The notes under the pieces are model-generated. The model had not been told where the DNA came from, ran no database searches, and worked only from the letters and a program-made list of their open reading frames with translations. The position numbers were made by a program, and so were the translations under genes. A DNA stretch of 64,000 nt from Trichostrongylus colubriformis (Eukaryota > Nematoda > Chromadorea > Rhabditida > Trichostrongylidae), in contig OZ022258.1 in assembly GCA_963978905.1 (NCBI GenBank), positions 51,940,591-52,004,590 on the forward strand. Reading direction: 5' to 3'. Below are positions 23,145-34,375 of this stretch, piece by piece. Numbering within the stretch: position 1 is the stretch's first letter; each line of letters starts with the position of its first letter.

Positions 23145-23631
23145 ACTATTTTAAGAGTATTCTATTCTTTTTTCTCTTCTTATATTTGTATGGATAATTC
23201 GGTTCTCTGTCAATAGCACACCACATGTACATAGAAAATAAGTAAACATGCAAATTCGATGATTCAATCTGTGATTTGTCTGTTCAATAGAACTGACGAA
23301 TAATGCAACGTCAGGAGAATCACAGGGTTGTAGCCTTCGTAATCTGTTGTTCTTGTTTTATCTGCAAAATACTCTTAGTGGACTCTCGAAAGATTCTGTC
23401 ATCAGGAACTGAAAATCAAATTTTCTCTTCAATTTAAAATTGTAAACGTTTTCCACAATAAAGAGTACCCTTCGAAATTTCGTATATTATATACGAGGAT
23501 TACAAGAATCGCGTCGATGCATGCATAAATGAACTGATAAAATAGAGAATAAATAAATTTCCATCTCATGATTATAATATCAGCGTAGAATTGTTTCAGT
23601 ATCGGCCTTTTCATAAAAATACGCTGTAGTA

Positions 23632-23637
23632 TTGCAG
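23632..23637 (+). promoter_or_regulatory. 3' splice acceptor before copy C start
   Basis: TTGCAG, then AAAA, then the ATG of copy C. The same sequence and spacing occur before gene D, showing that the 5' processing site was duplicated with the gene. Confidence 0.55.
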
Positions 23638-24633
23638 AAAAATGTTCGCAAAGAACCTTCGCACGGCTGGGGATGGTTTGTATGATACATATGTTACCTG
23701 GGAAGATATTGAAGAAGATATGAAACGTGAACTGAACACCACCTCATCGTTCGGGCCAAAGAAGTCAGCCACAAGCACTGAAGACGGCAATGTAAGTGGA
23801 TTTTATGATCGCTGTGTGATGATTGGGCAATTTTCTGGCTTTATTCACTGTAATCGAATCTTTCACTACTCACAACTTTTACGGAATGATTGGACCCCAT
23901 ACGCGATAATTTGTAAAGCTGTGTTCATACCCAACTGAATGGGATTTCCGGTGGATCGGCGTATAAGCCTATCGGATTATCCGCGATCTGGATTTTTGCG
24001 ATGTCATATACCACCACGTCAGTCTGTCAGCATTATGGCAAGTATTCGAAATAGTGGATACGCCTATTCGCAAAAATCCCAAAATATCGTGATGATCCGA
24101 TACTCTCATTTCTCGACCGATACGTATCTTTTTCTTGACTCTAAAAATTCAAAATCTCCTCAGTTGGGTATGAACCCAGCCTAATGTGTCTCTTACCAAC
24201 ATCTGTACCATTCAGAGATCTCTCTCTCTCAAGTGGCGGTAGATGTAGCCAGATTACTTCTCCCTGAGCCCATTGTTATTCACTGAGCACACCATAAATT
24301 CAACCTTCCATGAAGGTAATACAGGTTTGGTGCCCTTAGTGTCCAATACAGAAGAAGGAACCGATCGTGTACTTCTTCATCAGCTTTAACACCGGGTAAA
24401 CCTAACGCGGTTCCATGGCATCGGAAAGACTTGATCGGGTCAAGAAAGGTTGGATTTGCGCTCCGCGCTGGTAGCACTTCCTGCTAGTGTTCAGTATAGA
24501 AATGGAGGGTAAGGCCGAAGTATACGGCGTTGATCTATCCGTCTATGAATACATTACGCATACATCCGCATACATCATCCTACATACATCCATTTAGTAC
24601 ACTGGTGAGCTGCGCATTTAGCTTTTAGGAAAA

Positions 24634-24770
24634 AACTATGGCTTGCATTCAGAGTTGGTGTCATACACAGCCGAAGCAAAACATTGGCCAGCTAGCATTG
24701 CCGGGAAACGAGCTGACTAATGTTTTGCTTCGGCTGTGTATGACACCAACTCTGAATGCAAGCCATAGTT
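24634..24770. repeat. Perfect 52-bp inverted repeat with 33-bp spacer
   Basis: Arms 24634-24685 and 24719-24770 are exact reverse complements. The arm begins AACTATGGCTTGCATTCAGA and the spacer is ggccagctagcattgccg... . Perfect identity suggests very recent origin or active conversion. It lies in intron 1 of pseudogene C. Confidence 0.9.
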
Positions 24771-24883
24771 GAGAAAATCTAGTTTGATTTAGACCTGGTG
24801 AGCTTCATGGATTGGAGCCGCGGGTGAACTGTTGATCTGGATTTATTCGTGTTTATTTACCATAATTGCTTATGCTATATGCT

Positions 24884-25135
24884 GGGCGGAGTTGGTGTAG
24901 TGACAGGTGGCGCATATCCCACTCTCATGGTGCGGGGATCAAATCCCGCATCAACGCCCGCCCATGCCAATCAAGTCTTCCATCCCTCCGGTGTCGGCAA
25001 ATTGGTACCAGACTTGTCTGGGAGGATAAAACACTGACTTGTACATCGACTGGCCACCGCAAGTCATTGTATAGGCCACATCACATTCACCAGCCATCAC
25101 GATTCTGAATGAAACTGGAATGCGTGGCGCATTCC
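24884..25135 (+). repeat. tRNA-derived SINE, copy 1
   Basis: The head has tRNA-like promoter boxes: gtgtagtgacaggtggcgc (A-box-like) and GGGGATCAAATCCCGC (T-arm/B-box-like, perfect stem). The body contains cgcaagtcattgtataggcc and ends before aatgcgtggcgcattc. Other copies are at 25190-25430, 41543-41800 and (head only) 38559-38650. Confidence 0.62.
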
Positions 25136-25189
25136 TTCGAGAGATTGATCAAAGACAAAAACTTTATCCTTTTTTTATCCTTCGGTTCT

Positions 25190-25430
25190 GGGCGAAGGTG
25201 GTGTGGTGACAGGTGATTCTTTCACGGTGTGACGATCCAATCCCGCATCAACCCCGCCCGGGCTAACCAAGCCTCCCATCCCTTAGGGACAGTGAGCTGA
25301 TACCGGCTTTGTCTGGGAGGACAAGAGAACTGCCTTGTACATCGGGTGGCCCCCGCAAGTCATTGTATAGGCAAAATCACATTCACGTACCAAAACGATT
25401 GTGAGTGGAACTAGAATGCGTGGCGCATTC
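25190..25430 (+). repeat. tRNA-derived SINE, copy 2 (tandem duplication)
   Basis: Starts ggcgaaggtggtgtggtgac and shares the body with copy 1. Both are followed by the same flank, gattgatcaaagacaaaaac, so about 300 bp was duplicated in tandem just upstream of exon 2 of pseudogene C. Confidence 0.6.
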
Positions 25431-26169
25431 CAACAAGGGATTGATCAAAGACAAAAACTTTATCATTTTTAACTTTATTGTCACCTGCAGAAAGTTTTTT
25501 TTGCAGGCGTTTATGGCAAAAACCCTACTCATCAAGCCTGATTGGCAGCGTAAGGACGACAAGAAGCTCCCTCAAAAGTTCACAATAAAGGTTAGTGTCC
25601 GGATCTGCTGGAACACGATGAAGTAGAGAGATTATGTCAAGAAATCTAAAAAAAACTTCAATAAATATCTACTTTTGAAAGGATAATTGAATGTGAAGTG
25701 ATAGGATGTCCTGGGCATTGATTAGCTGAGGGCTTAGACCGACGTCTTCACTCGTTCCAAATTAGTCCAGACAGGAAAGAGCCCTTAGAAAATCAGATGG
25801 TCACGTTTTCAGATAGTCACGCAGCTTGTTATGCAGCAATTCGCGAGTGCCACTATGTATAACACCAGTCCTGGATCAATGTCAACATATGAGGCCATTC
25901 AGAAGAAGGTGGGTCGCTCAACATCTTTTTCAAGCTGAGAGTAGCTGAATTTTCAGTTTTCATGGTCCTCAAGAGTTTCAGTGTCACAATACTGAGGTGG
26001 CCGTGTTCGAATATCTGAAAAGGATCCCAGAAGGGGAAATTGTAGTCCCAAAAGTTGGTTCATTCAGTTTTTAGATTGGCTTTTATCTTTTGAACAATTG
26101 ATAACTTTGATTTGGATATTTTTGGTTTTTGATAGCTGCTGATTATCGCCCCAGCCCGCGATGCGAAAT

Positions 26170-26440
26170 TTACTACAAGGATGCTGAGTTAATAATATCA
26201 AAATCATTACTAAAGCTTTCAACTTCACGGTTCGATGCCGATATTGGCCAACCGGATAAACACGTTATACGTGTGAGTGCTGATAAGCTATGGTAAATAT
26301 GCCATTCAAAAGCCGAGTTAAGGTGGAGGTGGTGTCGGTAGCGTAATGGATTAGCACATATCCCCGGAAAGGATGAAGTGCGGGTTCGAGTACCGTCCGA
26401 CACCTAAGCTTTTGCCCATAACTCAGCATCCTTGTCATAA
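26170..26440. mobile_element. tRNA-containing inverted-repeat element, copy 2
   Basis: The terminal inverted sequence tactacaaggatgctgagtt (left) pairs with aactcagcatccttgtcata (right). It encloses the tRNA-like sequence in the opposite orientation to copy 1. The segment aagctatggtaaa precedes the tRNA part in both copies. The kinase-gene fragment of copy 1 is absent here. Confidence 0.5.
26331..26404 (+). tRNA. tRNA-like sequence, second copy, probably pseudo-tRNA
   Basis: Same body as the copy at 22933-23006. The acceptor stem GGTGTCG/CGACACC pairs fully, but the T stem has a G-A mismatch (GCGGG/ACCGT) and the anticodon loop again lacks U33. It lies inside an element whose ends carry aaggatgctgagtta and its inverse, in intron 4 of pseudogene C. 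Confidence 0.38.
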
Positions 26441-29400
26441 CTTCGATTTTTTTTGGAAGATCATGAATTCAATCAAGTTAATGAAATGTAGCGGGATTGC
26501 GAAATGAAATGTAGCGGGATTGCGAATGAAACCGAGGGACTCTGTACATGTATTATACAATCGTTTATTATTTGTACATTTATTTCATTTTATAATTATT
26601 GGAATAATTATGAGAGGTGTTTTGTAATCGTAAATGTTTGATTGCTGAAATTCTATTACAATGAAGGACTATTTTTATGTGCGTTAGAAATTCACTTTAC
26701 AGGTCTATTGTGCAAAGAAGTTCAGCGAAAGCAACCCGTTAAAAGGCTATATAATCATGGAACATTTTGAAAACATCCGAAAAATACATGTATTCGAAAC
26801 GTCAAACCATCACAGCTAAAACAGGTTCGTTGGAAGAAAGATCGGTCATTGAGCTGGTTATGTAGATGCGGGAAAGCCACAGTAGTTGCGAATAGTCCAT
26901 GGAAATCCCATGATTGTAATTCCTCTGAAAATCACTCTACTAGATACAGTACATGAACAAAAACATGAAAAAAATTGTGGAATTTACCTTATTCTAAAGC
27001 AGAAATCAAAAAACTGGAAGAAATGCTTGAATTCCTGCCACATTACTCGCCACATTGTCTGAACAGCCGTCTGCAGTCATAGCGCAGTTCAAGTTCTTGT
27101 GCCCAATGTTGATTCGCTTCTCACTCTGCGTCCCTGACCACATGACCGTGGCCTCTTTGCTTGCAGTGCATCCGTGGTCGCTCCTACTCGGACGTCCCAT
27201 CCCGTTGAACGGCGGACCTGTTGGAAGGGGTCTTATTTTTTGTGTATTTGGTTGTTTCGTTTTTTCCTCATTGTCATGCTACTAAGGCAAGCCCCTCGAC
27301 TTTCATTCTCTATGAACACTGGTTCTTCTGCCTAAATCACCCCTACCACTTCTTTTAAATACAACGCAGAAAAAATACGTAATATATAACTGCTTTTTAA
27401 TAGGTTTGATCAATTAGGACCGAAGCACCGTAACAGAGATATGGGGGAAAGAAGGTATGAGAAAATAGGCGATGAACCAACCGACAAGTAATAGCGTAGG
27501 GAAAGGGGAACTGTTATTCCCTCTCACATTTCGCCAAAGTTTTTTCGTGTGTCTTTCGATTCTTCCAGAAACCTATTTTGGTGTTCCGATTTCCAGCTTA
27601 ACATGACATTTTTCGGAACGTCCAACTTTCCCAAAATTCGCAGATAGAAAGTATCTAGCTCGATAAGGAGCAGTCACCAAGTTCATTGCACATCTCTGAA
27701 TTCATGGAGTGATAGGGGTAATGCGGCTAATGAGGAACTGTTAAGGTGAGGCATCTGAAAACTAGGGACCAAGGGACCAGCGAATTTCTTGGTGGAAGGA
27801 GCCCTGCTGAGCTTTGTACAATAGAAGGCGTCATTTTTGACAGCCGCCATCATTTTTTTGACATGACCCGCTCCCCTTTTTAAACGTGGTCCGCCACCTT
27901 CGAGAATCAACGCTGGAAAGAGAGACTTATTTTTATAGTTTTTGACTGTTTCATCCGTTTTTCTCTACTTTTGTGGTACCAGACACCACGACTTTCGTAT
28001 TTCAAAAACCTTTCATATTCGGCCCGAATGATTCCCACCACTGCCTTTAAAGTGATTTTGCTCTCATATAGATCCTACATTACAAAGCTGCTCTCGAGGC
28101 ATATACACTTGATGTCACTTCGGAAGAAAGGAAAAAATTCAATGAAGAAGGTTACAACAAGAACAGTACAATGTTCAGACAAGAGGTGAGAAACACATTT
28201 GATTTAAATTTACAATATCTAATATTTTTCAAGTTGCCATGGATCCAATCGAAAATCTGGAACCACTAACAATATTTTTACAATAGTCGTTTTAGGTTCA
28301 AGAGCACATTATGCCAATGTTCAAATCATTCAAAGGTGAAAAAATGGCCAAGAGCTCTGCCCAGTTAAAGGAAATCATACCAGCTGTGATGGATCCGAAA
28401 AGGGCAGAGAATTTGGCCGATGAACTTGGTTGGTGAACTCAAATCACTTTTCGCCTAATTTTTGTCTGTCATCACAACGAAAAAAAACACGAGGAAAAGA
28501 GAGGTTATGTAGATCGTGGAAGAAAGAATTCCATTTCGAGTCATTGCATGAATCCGCCAATGCAGTGGTGGAAGACTCATGATGCGCGTCAGGACACTCA
28601 AGTGAGCCAACTGCTCATTTAAAGGCACACCACGTGGTAATCAGAGTAGGCACCAACCTTCTTGAGGCAGGTAGACCCTTGGGTAGTTGTTCAGGCAGCA
28701 CCCTCTTTGTGGCATCACGGCGCACCCTCGCGGCGGTGAGCAAGTCACGCCCGGCGTTGGATGAACCGAATTCCAACGGTACACCAGAAAACGGTAATTT
28801 GAGATCTGCCTCTATTGTGTTTCTGGATTGTCGTTGGATGTTAGTCGAACGTACCGTGTGTTTTCAAACTTGTTGCCGCTGACCTGACTCGAGTCGTGTT
28901 TATCTTCCAGCCGGGAGATAGACGAGACGGAAACAGGAGCAAAATGAGAGATGAGAAAAAGGCACATGCCAAACACATCGAACTGGGCGGTTAAGGAGGG
29001 TGGACATATACACCCTTTCAAATGCTCAGTGCTGTAGTTAGTCACTTTTCAGCCGCGAAAATATCACATCCTATTCCAATCCGCTTCTTCTACCCACGAA
29101 AGTGACATTATTTCATTAGAAAAATCAGTTCGGGCGAAGCGTTGCCATCCTTCAGTAAAACATAGGAGCAGAAAAAGAGAAACTGTGAGGATTACACGGA
29201 TCGAGCAAAGTGCCTGAGAGGCCTAGAGGAAAATCTGTGACTAACGATTCTATGGTTTCTAGAAGAGTTCCAATAGAGGATTGGCGAATTGAATGTCATG
29301 AGCAACACTGGTAACTAAAACCACCTCATTTTGCTTTCCTTTCGAGAAATGGAGCACGTCCTTTGCCATGGAGATTTGTGCCCGCTGAACATCCTTTGGA

Positions 29401-30219
29401 AGCAAAGCACAAATGGCCTCACGCTAGCTGCTGTAAATCGATTATCAGGTAAGGGGGATCGTGGCAACGCACGGGAAATCTCGTTCATTTCAATGGAAGA
29501 CTATAGAAGAGCATCAGTTGAAGCCATCTCTTACAGTGAGAAAGGGTACGATTCAGACCGCACAGTTGCCTCGTAATAAAATGATTAGGTCCAAATGTTT
29601 TGATAAAATTACAATAAGTAAATCCGCTTGGACGTATCCAGGCAGAAAACGACTAAAACCTAAGTGATGAAGTTGTAGAGTGGTTGGCATCGTTTTCGGG
29701 TTTTCATTGGAGTCGCCACCCTGTCACCTGAATTGTTTAACTTTCACCGTGTCTTGCAGCATTTTCTCTTGAGCGGGATTTACGTAATGGGCGGGGCCTA
29801 CGTTTAAGCTTGATTTCAAGCAAAATGTCAATAAAATATTCCGATGCCCTGTATTTAGAAGCAGTGAATTATATATTATGAAAAGTTTCAGACTGCTCAC
29901 TTTGGATGCCCTGCAACTGATTTGGTACGCTTGTTCTGCTCATGTCTCAGTGGTAAAGATAGACGAGCACATTGGGAAGAACTTTTGGAAGAGTTCTACG
30001 GATATCTCCAAAAAGAAGTTGGAGGGCGGAAAATGCCATACACACTTGAACAGGTTATCATTCGCTTATCATATCTATGTCTCTACCTAAAGCAGAGTGG
30101 AATAGCTGCGTTCACAAGTAACTGGGATAGTTAGTCGTGGATCACGGTTGTTAAGAGAGATCTTACTCGGTTTAGCACCCCCCTCCCCTACCCCTCTAAC
30201 AGAAGACATATGTGGAAAG

Positions 30220-30480
30220 GGGTGAGGCTACTTACGCCAAAAAATCGCTTCAGGACTCGCACTCTTGGCGCCACCAGTACGACTTGCGTTTCGATTGCCT
30301 TGGGAGCCCTGTAGAGCGTGGGTGCGTCACCGCTGCGTTCCCACCCATGCCACACTGCCTCCTCCACCCATGCCACACTGCCTCGCTTGAAGGCTGCCAT
30401 GCCCTGCCATCGGCACACGCACCCGCCGCGCCGCTCGCCACGAGCGGCCACGCGGTTTTCTGGCGTAAGTAGCCTCACCC
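30220..30480. mobile_element. MULE-like non-autonomous element, copy 2
   Basis: Ends read GGGTGAGGCTACTTACGCCA and its inverse. Flanks carry the perfect 9-bp target duplication TGTGGAAAG (30211-30219 and 30481-30489). The interior repeats the segment containing ccatgccacactgcctc twice. It lies in the intron between exons 9 and 10 of pseudogene C. The element is inverted in its interior relative to copy 1. Confidence 0.72.
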
Positions 30481-31042
30481 TGTGGAAAGTAAACTTATAA
30501 GGCTCCCTGAGATGATTCAAAGACACCGGAAGTGAGCGAGGGCAAGGAAGGGAAGCGTCTTCTCACACCCTGTTTTCTACGAACAGAAGAGATATTGTGT
30601 AGCGAAAATAGCACTGAAAAAGGAGCCTCTAGGGCGCCATTGCGGTACTAGCACGCTTCATCTCGAGTTGCACGCTTCAGTGGCCGAGCTGTCTGCAGGT
30701 GGCGGGCAGAGAAGGCTGGTCACACTGTTATTTGTTGACGCGTAGAGCAAATTTGATTTCATTCATGGTGATGTTAAACAAGTGAAACAATAAAAGGGAG
30801 GGTAATCGACCACCAGCACACCTGGGAAGTTTTGTCTTCAGGCTCACGGAAGTGGCAAGCAATCTCACTTTTCAAATTAACATTAATTAATGTCATCCAA
30901 CCACTATCATATTTTCAAAGATGGCCAAGGTTTCTAATTCTCTTTCCCTTCGATTCCCTTCACTACATTTACTCCATAAAATAGTTTTACGAAGGAAAAT
31001 AGAGCAGGTATGATTTCAGTTGAAAGAAGCATATCGCATATC

Positions 31043-31074
31043 AAAAACTCATTTTCCGTGGACGATTCCTTTAA
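31043..31074. mobile_element. Transposon end fused into exon 10 of pseudogene C
   Basis: The sequence aaaaactcattttccgtggacgattccttt is the terminal 32 bases of the foldback family at 5795-6219, ending at TTAA. It replaces the rest of exon 10 immediately after the codons for LKEAYR and marks the breakpoint of the 3' deletion. Confidence 0.75.
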
Positions 31075-33226
31075 GCAAAAAACTCCGTCGATGAGTCATC
31101 GCAAGGAAAGGGAGCAACATTTTGTGATTTTTGTTTTCTTAATTGCAATCAGCCTTAGAAACCCTATCGATCTACTTAGATCGAATTTCGAGGTTCTACT
31201 GGAAGTTAAAACCTTATCCTAGGAACAGGGGAGCTTCATCATTGGTGTAATTGGCAGCGTTAGCGTTTCGGTAGACGCCCAGGTAACAAAAAGGCCACTG
31301 AGACCCTTCCACCAATAACGACCAGAAAGATTCTGCGTAGAAACGAGCGTAGGTGCTTTCGAGAGACGCAAACTTATTAGATTGTGAAGTTACACGATCT
31401 ATCCATTACGGTAGGGTGTAGAGGTTTCTGAGTGGGCGCTGATGCCTCTTGGCGCCTATCGCTGTTACAGCTTGCTATGAGATTCTCAGTTTGTTGCACA
31501 GCACAACTATCACCTTATTCAATCAATCTCATCCACAGAAAAAGATGCAAACCGGCAGCCGATGTGTGGATCATAGGTGGCTTTTCAGTCAAAGGTAATC
31601 GGGCGAGTAATCGGTCTCTTATATGGACCGTCCACCTGTGAATTGCATCGGTCGAAGTGCCCTCAAACCCGATTTGCAAGAGCCTTTTGCATTGTTTGAT
31701 ACTATGAGTGAAAAACCTGAAATAGACGGTGGACCAAGACAAGTCAAAAATGATTCATGGCCAGCTATAGAAGACACAGGGTGCGCTAGTATGCATGTAA
31801 TAGAGGCATCCTAACAAGGCTCTGGGTGTATGCCTTAGAAGAGAAATTTGCGGGCGCTGATCGGTGGGCGACGCGAATGCGAGTGCTAAGAAGCGAGGCC
31901 GTATGCAGTTGATTCGCTAAACAATGAAAGTGTCATATCTCTCATTTTGGGCATACTGCTAGTACAACTAATACGGCGCACCTGACTCGTCCCATCATGT
32001 CTCATTCCGGATGCCCGCGACGGGGATTTTCTGTTCTGATGGCACACACCTCAAAGACATTGGTTCTTCTTTTCGATAACATAATCACACAATCAGTCGA
32101 CGACATTGAGCTAAGGGAACATACTTGTGAAAAAGCACAATGAGGTATAATTTGGTCGATTACTGAATATGGAAGTGGAGGTGCTGTCTCAGCAGAGAAA
32201 GGAATGAAATGGTCAAAAATCCGGCGGAATGGAACTCCCTTTGCTATTTCTTCCTTTCCCTAACTGTCACCATAGACGTGTTTCCCACGCTCTGCAGCAC
32301 CGCGGGAAACGGCCACGTCTTGGCTTGGCAGACGCCTATTCTTGTGACAGATAGGGAGCTGAAGGCGCCTCTCAACGCAAGTTGCGATTCAAATCGTCTC
32401 CTTGAAACTCCAGCATCGATCAACACAAAACATACATATTTCCCAACTCCGGTTTACCATAATCGCTCCTCCTGGTCCCTGGAGAAAATCGCTCATTCTT
32501 ACCTAACCATGTGTCGGTTAAATCTGAAAAGGTCAAGGAAACTTTCGAAGAGGTCCCAAAAGCGTAGATCTCGTAGTGAAATAAATTTTAAGGTACTAGG
32601 AACAATAGGTTTGTTTTGTTTCACAGGAATTGTCAATAAATCGAGGTTTGTACTCCGACTCTTGGGCAGTTTCCGAATTAGTATGAACGTACGTACTTGG
32701 ATGTTGTGTATATGAATGAACGCATCTAGTTCCATTAGAATTATACACTATGTCGCAGTTTAATTTGTGTCGCTCGAGATTTTATCTTAGAAACTCCATT
32801 CTTCCCCTCCTGGAGCTCTAGAGCTTTCTCGAATTTGAGGCTGCTTGAAGGTACGGCGTACGTTAATACGATGTGTAGCTAGCGCTACTGTATTATTTAG
32901 AGCTTTACTAGTTATTTTTATAGTTGATCTTTAATTCATAAACTGATTGATTTGATTGCTGTGACTAATTTTGTGCTATACAGAAAATGCTTCATGCTTT
33001 ACGAGGAGCTAGGCGACGCGAACTGTACTCTTCTTATGTGCCAGCTGCGCCTACAAAAGGGGACCTAGGTCAAAGTCAAGGCTCTTCAGCTCAGCTTCGC
33101 TTCCCTCCTTCGCCTTCGACTGATCAAGAAAGGATCTGGCGGCTCTCCACGGTGCAAGATTGAGACTTTGTGATATTCGTGTGCGTCAGATTCAGAAGAC
33201 TGTATTACTTGCTTTAGCACCGTTAA

Positions 33227-33743
33227 AGGCACATTCCAGGATCAGGGGAACATTGCAGTCCTTTCACATGACCTAATAGTTCCCCAAACGGGCAGGGAGG
33301 CTGTGCACATATCGAAGCGCGATGATGAGTCATCGCAGCGCGCGGAGCTCTCGAAGCCAGCTCGGCCGCTCCCTGGAGCTCGGGCGCGCCCATTCCAGAC
33401 GTGATTGCTGGCAATGACGGTGGCAATGATGGCAACAACGTGGCAAATGAGGCCTACGATTTGTGTGATAATATAAGATAGGGAAGAAATGCCAATGATA
33501 GAGGAGACATTGACATGAGGAAACAGGCGATATCCCAGAGTTCCTTTTGATACCAGCCAGCGGGAACTGATTCAAAGGCTCGTTTTCACGCGGTAATCTC
33601 GTCTAAGCCCAGATGACAGGAGGTCTTATTTTTGCCCTTTTCGGGGACTTTTTTCGGATTTTTCTTAGTCGGCGTATTCCTCAGCATCGCGGATTTCATA
33701 GCTTAGCGCTTTAACCCACTCAGGGTAATCCTGGAATGTGCCT
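33227..33743. mobile_element. TTAA-flanked foldback element (piggyBac-like insertion pattern)
   Basis: A 16-bp perfect terminal repeat AGGCACATTCCAGGAT. TTAA occurs directly on both sides (33223-33226 and 33744-33747). 517 bp, no transposase. TTAA duplication is the piggyBac hallmark, though the termini do not begin with the usual CCC. Confidence 0.7.
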
Positions 33744-34375
33744 TTAAGAGGAAAACCGCGTGGCACAAGTTAGGGTGAGCAACGGTTTCTGCAAGTGATA
33801 CACGATGATTAGCCTCTCACCTACTTGAGGCGTGTTATTACCTGGATAACTGCTACTTTAATCTGCTTGCTACGGCTTCACGATGCATCATCATAACCGT
33901 TCGAACTCAATCAAGCCGCTCTATCACCTGCCATTGAACGGAGCATTTTCCAACGTGGCGTTTATGCGGCAGAAGAATTTTGCGAACCAATGCAATAAGA
34001 CAGAATAAGACGGAAATTCAAAGCGAGCTTCACAGTGAAATTCTGCGTTTGTCATTAGTTGTGGTCCGCAGATGTCGAATGGAAGAGTCTCATCTTGAAA
34101 GATCATTTTTTCCATTTCTAATTTCTAAAAGCTGAGACAGGATTTCTATTGGAAACGACTTCCTCTCTGGTTTTTTGAAGCATTACTACGTTTCGTTAAT
34201 GAACTGCTAGTATAAACTAGATAAGTTTTATATTTGAAAAATACCCGCGCGATCAAGTGCTCATCGGTAACCTGTACTGTACCAAGAGGAAGATAGGCCC
34301 AAGTAAAGGTCTGGCGTTACGCAGGCCACGTGGAAGTACAATAGCGCTCACATTTTTTAAATAATCGACATCTAG

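Larger units (their letters stand above)
19576..23641. other. Intergenic region B to C
   Basis: No gene recognised. It contains a (GATA)n microsatellite (about 19740-19757), an inverted copy of the interspersed repeat (about 20040-20520), a Tc1-like element (20799-21296), an AT-rich foldback (21666-22143) and a tRNA-like insertion (22831-23144). Large parts align with 34110-41260, the C to D intergenic region, showing segmental duplication. Confidence 0.6.
23642..31037 (+). pseudogene. Copy C: CHK-kinase-like (DUF1679) pseudogene
   Basis: Recognisable exons: 23642-23791, 25507-25590, 25813-25908, 25982-26053, 26703-26824, 28072-28185, 28296-28428, 29347-29448, 29892-30053 and a stump at 31020-31037. 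It is close to gene D in exons and introns. Lesions against D: exon 5 is 122 bases instead of 123, with one base lost in the segment after tattcgaaa, giving an in-frame TAA two codons before the donor. Exon 8 is 102 bases instead of 101, with an extra A just before the metal-binding DYQ codons. Exon 10 stops after six codons (LKEAYR) and runs into a transposon end. Exon 11 is absent. Exon 3 is 32 codons versus 39 in D, an in-frame difference. CHGDLCPLNILW and HFGCPATDLV are still readable. The start codon, acceptor and most splice sites remain, so a truncated transcript could still be made. One-base assembly errors could mimic the frameshifts, but not the exon 10-11 loss. Confidence 0.85.

Noticed and set aside
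32209..32715. 168-codon open frame downstream of copy C
   Set aside because: No family motif, no splice partners, and Arg/Lys/Ser low complexity; likely chance.
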